NCBI GenBank assembly: GCA_024278215.1
Contig: JAJRTR010000174.1
Coordinates: forward strand, 44,292 to 108,291
DNA length: 64,000 nt
Reading direction: 5' to 3'
Source of the DNA: a bacterium
Lineage (GTDB): Bacteria > UBP15 > UBA6099 > JAJRTR01
Shown: positions 19,201 through 25,338 of the stretch, piece after piece
Numbering within the stretch: position 1 is the first letter of the stretch
How the letters are laid out: every line of letters begins with the position of its first letter
Position numbers and translations under genes: made by a program
Notes under the pieces: generated by a model
Told to the model about the DNA's origin: nothing
Database searches by the model: none
What the model saw: only the letters and a program-made list of their open reading frames with translations

Positions 19201-21768
19201 GACGGCGACCTCGACATCGCCGCCGGCAACTGGATGGGCGACGAAACTATCAGGATATACGCCAACATCAGCGGTAATTACTCTTCCGTCTGGACCCGCT
19301 CCAGCGTCGACAGAACCGTCGATGTCGCCTGGGGCGACTACGACGGCGATGGCGACCTCGATCTGCTCGCCGGCAACGCGGAAGTCAACTATAAATATAA
19401 TCGCATCTTCACAAACGACGGCGGCGATTCTTTCTCTCTCTACTGGTCTTCTGCCGAAGACGAGAGTACCGGTGATGTCGACTGGGCGGATTACGACAAC
19501 GACGGCGACCTTGACTTCTTCGCTGCAAACAACGGTATCGACAGGGTTTATACGAACAACGACAACCCGTCGAACACCCCCCCGTCCGCGCCGGTCGTCA
19601 ATGCTGTGCCGGACGGCTATACCGGTCGAATATCCTTCTCGTGGTCGGCGGCTTCGGACGACATAACAGGCGGCAGCGCACTTAACTACCAGGTGCGCAT
19701 CGGCACATGTTCAGCTTGCGACGACATCATGCCGGGCGAATTCTCACCACCACGCACGAATGCAGGAGCGACTACTTCCATCACTCTCGGCATCGCCGAG
19801 ACCGGAACATATTACTGGTCGGTAGCCGCCGTTGACGCCACCGGTTTCTCCGTATCGTCATGGAGCGCGGAGGACACTTTCACATTGACTGAGCCCTCGG
19901 GGACATTCTCGACATTCTGGCTGGACATGACTTCTGACGAGACGCGCGGCGTCGCCTGGGGCGATTACGACGGTGACGGCTACCTCGATTTCGCCGCTGG
20001 TAATTACGGGCAGCCCAACCGGATTTTCCGAAACAGCGGCGGTACTGCTTTCGTGTTTACGTGGAAAACCACTGAGGCCGACAACACTACCGGCGTCGCA
20101 TGGGGCGACTACAACGGCGACGGCTACCTCGACCTGCTCGCACCTTCTTACAACAGCAAAAACCGCGTTTACCGCTACGACGGCGGCGACTTCACACTCG
20201 CATGGTCTTCGGATAATTCGGATACGACCACGGACGCCCTGTGGGGTGACAGCGACAACGACGGCGACCTCGATATTTTCGTTGCCGACAAAGGACAGGC
20301 ACTTCGCGTTCTCAACAATTCTAATGGGAGTTTCTCTTCCGTGTGGACTTCGCTTCAGGCCTACAATACGAATTCTATTGACTGCGGTGATTTCGACGGC
20401 GACGGCGACCTCGATATCATTGCAGGCATCGGCGGTTCCGCTTCGAACAGAATTTATGAAAATTCAGGCAGCAACTTATTTGTGCTTGTCTGGTCGTCCG
20501 CGCAGACTTACTCGACTGAATATGTGCTGTGGGGCGATTACGACGGCGATGGCGACCTCGATATTTTCTCTGCAAATACCGGCGGTTCGGACCCGAATGT
20601 CATTTATTCAAATTACGGTCTGCGCACCTTTGTGCAAACGTGGGCCTCTGCTGAAATGGAAACATCACAGGCAGCCGCACACGGCGACTACGACGGCGAC
20701 GGCGATTTCGACATCGTTGTCGGAAACACCGATGAAACTTCCAACCGCGTCTACAGCAACGACGGTTCCGGCAGTTTCACTCTCCAGTGGACATCCCCGC
20801 ATACGGAAGACACGTACAGCATCGCTTTCGGCGACTTAGACAACGACGGCGACATCGACATGCTCGCGGGCGGCGACACGCTGCGCGTTTATGAAAACAA
20901 CACAGACCCCGCGAACACCGCGCCCGTCGCTTCGGATTTAACCGCTGTTTCGGATGCGGAAATTCAGGGAGATTCTCTCGATGTCGCTTTTCTGTGGTCC
21001 GACGCCGGCGACGATCTCACCGCGGCACCCCTGCTGTCGTATCAACTCCGAATCGGCACATGCTCGGGTTGCGACGACATCGTATCCGGCACATTCGTGC
21101 CCCCGTCCGGCAATATCACCGCCACTCAAACTTTTATAACTTTCAGCACTGCCGGTGATTACTACTGGTCTGTGCGCGCTGTGGACAGCACGGGCTTCTC
21201 CGCCGGAAGCTGGAGTTCGGAGGACACTTTCACACTCACTTTCGGCGCTCAGCAGACGACAACATTGACCTCCGGCTGGAATCTCATGACATTCCCCGGC
21301 GACATAGCTTCGAGCACTATCAGCTCATCTCTCAGTACTTACTCTGATGTCGGCGACACATTCGGTTTCTCCGGCGGCAAACTTATTGAAGGAACAAGCG
21401 TTAATGTCGAACTCGCTTCAGGCTACTGGGTATACGCGGAAAACTCCGTGGAAATAACACTCGGCGGCGCGTCGGCTACGCCAGACTCTCAAACCGTCAC
21501 TGTCTCTCCACTCGACAACGGCTGGAACCTCGTCGGAAATCCTTATGTGAAATATCTGAAATGGGCCGACAACATAACCATCGACTGCGGCTCAGGAGAC
21601 ACAGTTCTTTCCGGTGCCGTGACAGCAGGATATACCGACGGCAACATATATGAATATTCGGGGTCAGGGTATGAAAAAATATCCAGCGGCGACTACATAA
21701 AACCATGGAACGCATTTTTTATTAGGATCGAGCAAACCTGCTGCTCGATGAAGCTCACACTTGATTAA
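10261..21768 (+). CDS. Giant secreted protein with eight 7-bladed FG-GAP/VCBS propellers and Fn3-like linkers
   Basis: 3835 residues. A signal peptide (MQKSNLKHFVVAIFMICAIS, cleavage near residue 27) is followed by eight superunits of about 455 residues. Each holds exactly seven repeats of about 48 residues built on W-T/S-S ... A-W-G-D-Y-D-G-D-G-D-L-D ... N-R-V-Y-x-N-x-G. The D-x-D-G-D-G-x-x-D loops are calcium sites of FG-GAP/VCBS blades, so seven suggest one closed integrin-alpha-like propeller. One Fn3-like domain of about 105 residues follows each set; the eight begin near 366, 814, 1269, 1727, 2188, 2637, 3104 and 3554. Each carries G-T-C-x-x-C and Y-Y-W-x-V/I. The C-terminus (about 3664-3835) has two GWNL modules, shared with the secreted protein at 49187. 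No LPxTG or PEP-CTERM anchor is seen. An adhesive or surface-scaffold role is inferred. Confidence 0.88.
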   Translation: MQKSNLKHFVVAIFMICAISVHASASADFTSSWTSIETNESTCSAWGDYDGDGDLDVVVGDANTGTMLYSNAGGASFSIVWQSEDADLVVSLAWGDYDRDGDLDILVGNNPGNNRVYSNSGGGVFTLAWTSSSVRRTVRAEWGDADADGDLDFLAGVYDEPARAFRNTGASQFELIWSSQESDPTTCIDWADADADGDLDFVKSANSAVDRVYRNEGGSAYTLMWSSARSDKAYFTEWSDYDGDGDLDFAVANYDEKDRVYKNSGNWYFDMVWASATDSPSIGLAWGDYDGDGDSDLLFGNYAASNNVVAYAGSDNFTDSWSSPEADYTYQVTWADYDGDGDLDHFVSNISSQSNRLYKNNLSISNSPPAAPVITGQPDGLPGLITLSWSAASDDITPAVDLTYQVRVGTCSGCGGIISGAFAPPFGNSRQTEFHKLNIQDDGTYYWSVAAVDSAGFSTSTWYVEDSFTISAPSGTPYQSIWTGPSSDQTTAIATADYDDDGDLDFIAANDSEVNTVYRYNGNNTFTAVWSSPETDATNDAAWADYDGDGDLDHAVADNGANRVYSKTDDYNFSLVWSSTETSNSLATAWGDYDRDGDLDLFAGNVGANHLYRNNSDDTFTLVWTSTETDTTSGAVWLDADADGVPDIFCASDGTSDRLYLNNGDDTFTLAWSSTQTDATKDAAAADYDGDGLVDISAPAVGATQNRLYSNNGDGTFTLAWSSTQTDETYSCTWGDYDGDGDWDLLAGNSGVNRVYAGDGAGGFTLEWSSAEGEVTYAAAWGDVDGDGDLDIISGNNTSANRLYLYTSDISNLNPAAPVLVAGSNATLSGATVSVTFNWNAAVDDTTAPVSMMYHLRAGTCSGCDDIVSGAYASPVPNVGATTSISIVFDATGTYYWSVAAIDNTSLSASSWSSEDSFEIIEPTGTQTPFESIWTGTDINLTRDAAWGDYDGDGDLDFFAANYTQGNFVYRNDGSATFNKVYEDNLFSYTTSGAWGDYDGDGDLDLLFSNYNESNYVFKNTGSDDFVSAWSTTQANSTNDAEWGDMDGDGDLDFIAGNDGQSILVFSNNGSGGFTYGWGSTETNNTSSISVVDFDKDGDLDFIAVNNGQSDIIYDNGGGGTFSVAWTSAETDSGSGGAWGDYDGDGDYDIAVANNTQSNRVYSNAGAANFTSVWTSTEADASHTAAWGDYDGDGDLDLLFGNYYTTSDTDRVYTNAGGDNFPLGWSATNQEYTRAAAWGDYDGDGDLDFIAANEDGSDRIYRNNLSISNTAPPAPTLTLIDDGDPGTVVFQWAATSDDITPDSLLAFQLRVGTCTGCDDIISGEFAPPFVNMGATGSYPMILGNGDYYWSIASVDTTGFSVSSWSTEDDFHLEHIPAVPFESTWQSTESNRTAALALGDFDGDSDLDHIAADSDSIRLYRNTGSYSFTLAWSSSSMTNNMDAAWGDYDGDGDLDFAVSTGSGGYVSVYEQTTYAAFSSVWASSQTDKTYSVAWADCDADGDLDLLTANLADGSTGSNNRVYRNEGRGDFVVNWTSAEADITYDAAWGDYDGDGYRDIVAGNDGANRIYRNVACDYFTIVWTSVESDRTTGVAWMDYDGDGDLDFAAGSADGNDRVYNNDGAGGFSAVWTSTATSTTSSVAWGDYNADGYPDLASVNNSSIADSEHVYGNNGDDTFSTAWNSPLDEESQDVAWGDIDGDGDLDLLIASGGDTSADANILYVNYVEPANNAPTTPSVTVVPDGFTGYVDLQWTASTDDVTPSDEIRYIVRAGTCSGCNDIISGLYSPPLTNAGTATSYRVHIAGADTYYWQVKAIDMAGFRESGWSNADDFVLTDRFSSAWTGSAYYNIEDVAWGDYDGDGDLDIAAAVNGTPNLVIENSGGGSFSTVWSSSESDYTRSAAWGDADNDGDLDILVGNTDSASGGDQNRVYSNNGDGTFTVTWSTFEMNRTYDAVFTDCDADGDLDIVAANEYENIIYTNNGGSSFTSSSLSSHQERTRALSPADFDADGDFDLLEGNYGAPNRVFRNDGSGNFSELWASSGSEYTSAVAWADTDGDGDLDAFFGNSYVGALNYINVNDGAGSFSASWTSRDADETYDAAFGDTDGDGDLDLITANSDSDSTRDNYRLIRVYSNSGGNLFAASANMGAGDYAVAVALGDYDGDGDLDILEGSSDGGDDMPVRVYMNNMDPSNAAPSAPSVIKTDNQVLSAATSPISIAWSAPSDDITVTALLSYQLRIGTCPGCSDVMSGAFAPPGGNIGATTAVNINMSDSGTYYWSVAAVDNTGFATGAWSDEEFFAVSLPLFDTGWTSPEGGTCRDAAAGDFDGDGDLDIASSFDAQNMVYENNGSGSFSDAWTSAESENTMEVAWGDYDNDGDPDILVASANGPARIYKNTGGTFSTAWSSIMSVQGGGVSWADLDNDGDLDFAASSYGINNLVYRNDGGDSFTLSWLSSDTDNTTDVECADFDNDGDSDIAAANESGPVKLYANDGAGSFIAVWTSSDTGYTSGISTGDYDGDGNLDMLTVAGSSYYNRVYRGGGGGTFTAVWTAGEDGPFSGGAWGDYDADGDLDFFVSYSGTDSRGSHVYRNTGSDSFNLVWASLNDDASYSAAFGDFDGDGNIDLLSANTGVRTWTNMSTVSNSAPAQPTVTAVGDQEFHISATPAVTLSWTAPSDDYTPSNSLTYQVRVGTCSGCSDIVSDTFVPPWGNAGPSTSYTFNATASGTYYWSVSAVDTSGFLVGASSAEDVFDVSFSMLGTRTPFDYSWYGSASDYSSGSAWGDYDADGDLDILISDAGASAGNRIYSNDGGNTFTLAWTATEWNTTEAAAWADYDGDGDLDAVFVSGGSGEPNYVYRNVGAGGFVVGWTSTETEPSQAVAIGDFDGDGDLDIFVGNNSASVPDRVYKNVSTGFTTAWTSSSYYTTRAVDMADYNLDGRPDLLLGNSGSAMEPIVIYSNKGGECFTEAWTSSEQEYTSAVEWGDYDGDGDLDIAAGNWMGDETIRIYANISGNYSSVWTRSSVDRTVDVAWGDYDGDGDLDLLAGNAEVNYKYNRIFTNDGGDSFSLYWSSAEDESTGDVDWADYDNDGDLDFFAANNGIDRVYTNNDNPSNTPPSAPVVNAVPDGYTGRISFSWSAASDDITGGSALNYQVRIGTCSACDDIMPGEFSPPRTNAGATTSITLGIAETGTYYWSVAAVDATGFSVSSWSAEDTFTLTEPSGTFSTFWLDMTSDETRGVAWGDYDGDGYLDFAAGNYGQPNRIFRNSGGTAFVFTWKTTEADNTTGVAWGDYNGDGYLDLLAPSYNSKNRVYRYDGGDFTLAWSSDNSDTTTDALWGDSDNDGDLDIFVADKGQALRVLNNSNGSFSSVWTSLQAYNTNSIDCGDFDGDGDLDIIAGIGGSASNRIYENSGSNLFVLVWSSAQTYSTEYVLWGDYDGDGDLDIFSANTGGSDPNVIYSNYGLRTFVQTWASAEMETSQAAAHGDYDGDGDFDIVVGNTDETSNRVYSNDGSGSFTLQWTSPHTEDTYSIAFGDLDNDGDIDMLAGGDTLRVYENNTDPANTAPVASDLTAVSDAEIQGDSLDVAFLWSDAGDDLTAAPLLSYQLRIGTCSGCDDIVSGTFVPPSGNITATQTFITFSTAGDYYWSVRAVDSTGFSAGSWSSEDTFTLTFGAQQTTTLTSGWNLMTFPGDIASSTISSSLSTYSDVGDTFGFSGGKLIEGTSVNVELASGYWVYAENSVEITLGGASATPDSQTVTVSPLDNGWNLVGNPYVKYLKWADNITIDCGSGDTVLSGAVTAGYTDGNIYEYSGSGYEKISSGDYIKPWNAFFIRIEQTCCSMKLTLD
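10339..21240 (+). repeat. In-gene tandem repeat array: 8 superunits, 56 blade units
   Basis: At DNA level the coding region repeats a motif of about 145 bp (core gacggcgacggcgacctcga and variants) 56 times, grouped in eight superunits of about 1.34-1.40 kb. The core stays close at nucleotide level while the rest of each unit diverges, which favours recombination or slippage and makes the region prone to assembly errors. Confidence 0.85.
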
Positions 21769-21785
21769 TCGCATTTCCATGCAAT

Positions 21786-22730
21786 CTACTGCAACGGGTT
21801 CTCGCTGCGAGGTATCTCCTTAGCGTCATCCTGAATCTTCATGATTACCGGCAGGATACGCTGGAATGCAAACGTCGTCTCGGAAGAGATATGTTCATAC
21901 ACAAACGGTTTGCCCGTTTCCGCCGACTTTGCGACAATCGGGTCGAGCGGGATACTGCCAAGGTAAGGGACGTCGAGATCTTCGCACATTTCCCTGCCGC
22001 CGCCAACGCCGAATATTTCGATCTCCTTCTTGCAGTGCGGGCACACAAGGCCACTCATATTCTCGATAACGCCGATAATCGGGATGTGGATTTTGCGGCA
22101 GAATGTAATAGTCTTTCTCACGTCGGTAATAGATATACCCTGCGGCGTAGTGACAATGACGGCACCGTCGATATTCGGTATCAACTGGCAGATCGTAAGG
22201 GGTTCATCGCCTGTGCCCGGCGGAGAGTCGATAATCAGGAAATCGAGATCACCCCACTGCACCTCGCGAAGGAACTGCTGCAGGAAGGATATCTTCGACG
22301 GGCCGCGCCATATTACCGCGTCGTCTTTCGATCTCAGCATGAATCCAAGCGACATAACCTTAAAATACTTTTCGTATTGTTCCGGCAATATTATCTGACC
22401 GGCGGTTTTCACCACACCGTCTTCCATATTCAACATCCTTGGAACACTTGGACCATGCAGGTCTGTATCCATCAGTCCCACTTCCCTGCCCGCGAGCGAA
22501 AGAGCCATTGCCATATTCACAGCAACCGTGCTTTTCCCCACACCGCCCTTGCAACTCATAACGATTACCTTATGTTTTATGCGGCCAAGACTGCGGGCAA
22601 ACTCACGCCTGTCTATCGAGCCTTCAACCGACCTCTGTTCAATTTCTTCCTGTTCCTTCGGTGACTTCTGTTCACTACTTTGCCCACAGCTTGTTCCCGA
22701 GCAACTCTCGCATAAGTTTTCTTCAGTCAT
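21786..22730 (-). CDS. mrp: Mrp/Nbp35-family Fe-S cluster carrier ATPase
   Basis: 314 residues. The deviant Walker A is CKGGVGKST (60-68), Walker B and switch are D-S-P-P-G-T-G-D (168-175), and the bridging cluster motif is C-P-H-C (230-233). An N-terminal stretch with C7, C10 and C15 may hold a second cluster, as in Nbp35. These ATPases act as dimers to load [4Fe-4S] clusters on apoproteins, a sensible partner for the many Fe-S and radical SAM proteins in this genome. It is transcribed toward the giant propeller gene, with only 17 bp between the two stops. Confidence 0.92.
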   Translation of the reverse strand: MTEENLCESCSGTSCGQSSEQKSPKEQEEIEQRSVEGSIDRREFARSLGRIKHKVIVMSCKGGVGKSTVAVNMAMALSLAGREVGLMDTDLHGPSVPRMLNMEDGVVKTAGQIILPEQYEKYFKVMSLGFMLRSKDDAVIWRGPSKISFLQQFLREVQWGDLDFLIIDSPPGTGDEPLTICQLIPNIDGAVIVTTPQGISITDVRKTITFCRKIHIPIIGVIENMSGLVCPHCKKEIEIFGVGGGREMCEDLDVPYLGSIPLDPIVAKSAETGKPFVYEHISSETTFAFQRILPVIMKIQDDAKEIPRSENPLQ

Positions 22731-22800
22731 TATTCTTCACCTCGAAGTCATATATATAGCAGGATTCACCCGCCAATCCAATAAAAATCGAAAAACAAAT

Positions 22801-22840
22801 CCCGACCCGGCATAGCCGGAACCAGAAAGGTCGCATTTTT
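22801..22840 (-). repeat. Fragment of the composite dispersed repeat
   Basis: Read on the minus strand, these 40 bases match 8155-8193 with a handful of changes, including the CCGGCT-TGCCGG hairpin. The fragment lies upstream of mrp in the divergent region. Confidence 0.6.
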
Positions 22841-22965
22841 CACCGATCTCTTTTCAACATTTCTTTACCACCTTGCGCAGGATCTCATTATTATTCAATC
22901 CAGTTGATAAATACCACCTCACTGTGCAAGTATATCTGAAACCGTAAACTATTAAGGATATTTTT

Positions 22966-24735
22966 ATTAACAAAACTTTTCTTATCACTGTATACGCGGC
23001 ACTGTGCGTCACTTTCTTTTTTTCACATACCTCTCTTGCAGACCGGTGCGCAGAGGGCGCATGGGAGTGTTCGGAAGACGGATATACGCTGAAAACATGT
23101 ACGAAAGGCACATGGATCACGCGGGAGTGCATGAGGGAAAGCGGTATGCTGTGCGAGGAAGGCGCATGTGTGCAGCCGTGGCGCTATGGCGATCCCGAGT
23201 GGTCCCGCGCCGGGGACGAGCCGCTCGCCACACCCGAATCACTGTCTGAGAAAGCTGCTTACTATGAGGAGATATCAAGACGACTGCATGTGCATCCGGA
23301 ATTGAAATGGATGATGGGCGCTGAATTGCCCTGCAAGGAGATCGAATGCGGCGCGGGCCAGTCGCCGCCGTGCCTCGATTGCTCAAAATCCGATATATCA
23401 ATTGATGAAGCTACCTGGCGCGATGTCGTCAGATGGCGTTCGAGCGAAAACGACGGCCTGTGGAGCGCTCTCTACATGGCCGCTGAAGCGTTCAGGTACG
23501 CCGCCACACGCGACGACGAGGCGCTCTCTATGATCAGGACGCTGCTCGAAGGCGACAACACCAGGATGGAAATCACAGGTGTGCCGGGAAATTTCACAAG
23601 GCAGTACATACCTCCCGGAATAAATGGGCTTTCATGTCCGGAGAATAAAAGCAGCTATATACCGGATGTGGAAAAAGACGATAACAAGTGGGTGCGTATC
23701 GGCAATGACGGATGCGCTGAATATGTTGACGCAGAAACATTGGAATGGGTTACGACCGACCACTGCATCGACAAAAAATACGCCGGTTGGTGCTGGCTGG
23801 ACAACACGAGCAAAGACGAGTATAGCGGCAACATGTTCGCGCTCGGCGCGGTCTATAAACTCGTTGACGATCCGCAAATACGGGAGATGGTCAAAGGCCT
23901 GCTCTACAGGATCGGAGTCCACCTTGTCAAAAACGATATGGCTTTCACCGACTGGGACGGTCGTATATGCGAACACGGACGCATCTTCGCAGGCACGTTC
24001 GGCGACTATCCCGGCTTCAACGCCGCCATGGCGCTCGATTTCATGAAGATCATTGCTGTTGCAACCGGCGACGCGCGATTTCAGAAGTATTTCGACACCT
24101 GCCTGATGCAGAAAAACAAACGGCGGCGCTGCTTTAAAAAGTCGATGTCCGCGCCAAGGCCATATACGGAATTTCTCCCTTTCAACGGCATGTTTCCCGG
24201 CTTCGAAGGCTGCAAGGCGAACTACAACAACATCTCGATGCACATGCTGAGCATGCACAACCTTGTCTGGTTCGAGCACGACCCTGCCCTGCGCGAAAAA
24301 TACCAGGTAAGCCTCGACAGGGACGTGTTCAGAGCGCCGGGCCGGCCCCGCGCCGTAATAAAACAGAACAATCCATGGTTCGATTTCATCTGGGCATCGC
24401 AGAAAAAACTCGGCCCGCTCTCCGACGGACCCGCTTTCGATGTCGTAGATAACGCGGTCCGCATGCTACGCCAGTTCCCGGCGCGCCAGCACCCCATGAA
24501 CATTGAATGCCCGCCTGATAAATGTAAAAACTATTGCAATGACCGCTTTAAAAGGCCTGTGTCGGATTACCCGAGACAAGCGGCGGAAAGGTGTCCCGGC
24601 AGATTCCTGTGGTGGTCCGATCCCTACCGCATGGGCGGCTGCACCGAAAACACGCGCATAATCTACCCACCTGCCGACTATCTCCTGCCCTACTGGATGG
24701 GGCGCTACTACGGATTCATCAAAGAAGATCAATGA
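22966..24735 (+). CDS. Secreted protein of unknown function, probable ATT start
   Basis: The first ATG in frame (23131) would discard an obvious signal peptide. The frame stays open upstream to a stop at 22945, and an ATT at 22966 has AAGGA seven bases before it. From there the product reads MNKTFLITVYAAL, a hydrophobic core and S-L-A, a good signal peptide of 25 residues, then DRCAEGAWECSEDG. Mature residues up to about 75 are a Cys-rich module (C-x-x-G-x-W-x-C-x-x-D-G spacing) like those on secreted proteins of Myxococcota and Desulfobacterota. The remaining 500 residues hold many W, Y and paired C, with MALDFMKIIAVATGDARFQK suggesting an alpha-helical, possibly alpha/alpha-barrel, fold. 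No catalytic motif is recognised. If 23131 is the real start the protein is 534 residues. Confidence 0.65.
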   Translation: MNKTFLITVYAALCVTFFFSHTSLADRCAEGAWECSEDGYTLKTCTKGTWITRECMRESGMLCEEGACVQPWRYGDPEWSRAGDEPLATPESLSEKAAYYEEISRRLHVHPELKWMMGAELPCKEIECGAGQSPPCLDCSKSDISIDEATWRDVVRWRSSENDGLWSALYMAAEAFRYAATRDDEALSMIRTLLEGDNTRMEITGVPGNFTRQYIPPGINGLSCPENKSSYIPDVEKDDNKWVRIGNDGCAEYVDAETLEWVTTDHCIDKKYAGWCWLDNTSKDEYSGNMFALGAVYKLVDDPQIREMVKGLLYRIGVHLVKNDMAFTDWDGRICEHGRIFAGTFGDYPGFNAAMALDFMKIIAVATGDARFQKYFDTCLMQKNKRRRCFKKSMSAPRPYTEFLPFNGMFPGFEGCKANYNNISMHMLSMHNLVWFEHDPALREKYQVSLDRDVFRAPGRPRAVIKQNNPWFDFIWASQKKLGPLSDGPAFDVVDNAVRMLRQFPARQHPMNIECPPDKCKNYCNDRFKRPVSDYPRQAAERCPGRFLWWSDPYRMGGCTENTRIIYPPADYLLPYWMGRYYGFIKEDQ

Positions 24736-24924
24736 ATCTGAAATTCCGCTTTTCATTTATACATCAATGAAACAAAAGCCTTCGCGGCGGGAACTTATAT
24801 ATATATTTGTTTGTCTGTATTTGATGCCACATTATTAACTGAACTTGTGCGTTTTTATAAAAGGTAGTGCCATGGCAACATAGAAAAAATGTAAGATGGG
24901 GTAGCGTAAAAACTATTAAAGTGT

Positions 24925-25199
24925 AGGGCGGGGGCACCGTACCCAGCCTCAACTTGTGAGCCAGTTGCAAAATCATGTTCGAAGCGAGGTCGAGCGAAAT
25001 TGGTCGGAAGCAAGGCGGAGGTGCAAAATCCCCGCAGGCGTACTTGTAAAGTACGTCGAGGATGATTTTGTGCCAACAACGCAGCTGTTGCCAATTGCAG
25101 CCGACCGTAGCCGAATCAGAATTTTGCAATTGGCTCTTGTGCCTGTACAAATTGTTTTCGCGAGAAATATGTTCAGGCGGGCTACGGTGCCCCCGCCCT
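24925..25199. repeat. Outer perfect 17-bp inverted repeat flanking the hairpin element
   Basis: AGGGCGGGGGCACCGTA (24925-24941) and its exact reverse complement (25183-25199) enclose the element at 24958-25136. The arms look like a GC-rich bidirectional terminator or an older repeat split by a later insertion. Confidence 0.7.
24958..25136. repeat. 179-bp palindromic MITE-like element, copy 1
   Basis: It starts GAGCCAGTTGCAAAAT and ends ATTTTGCAATTGGCTC, near-perfect 16-bp terminal inverted repeats. The two 86-base halves are imperfect reverse complements round a central GTACTT-GTA-AAGTAC hairpin, so the whole element can fold into one long stem. A second copy lies at 48805-48982. It has no coding capacity of its own. 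Confidence 0.85.
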
Positions 25200-25338
25200 T
25201 CCCGCGTCATTACAATCCTGACGTGACAGTAGTCGAATTTATGGAGACACGATCCGGAACTAAGGTCAAATTTCTGTTATGTCCCCTAAATTCTCACAAT
25301 ATATTGAAAAACGCACATGTTTAGCTATTAAATTGTAA

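Larger units (their letters stand above)
24736..25338. other. 603-bp intergenic region dominated by palindromic repeats
   Basis: It contains the nested palindromes at 24925-25199 and no supported gene. Reading frames through it follow the repeat. The final 60 bp before 25339 are A/T-rich and probably hold the promoter of the glycan operon, but I see no clear -35/-10 pair. Confidence 0.6.

Noticed and set aside
18878-19666. 262-codon frame inside the giant gene
   Set aside because: Thr/Ser/Ala/Arg-rich shadow of the repeat codons in another frame, as are the other frames within 10261-21768.
10339-21240. Regular repeats considered as a CRISPR-like array
   Set aside because: The repeats are in-frame coding units of about 145 bp with calcium-binding loops; there are no short direct repeats with unique spacers.
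24925-25199. Insertion sequence
   Set aside because: Inverted ends are present but no transposase frame lies between them, so I call it a non-autonomous palindromic repeat.
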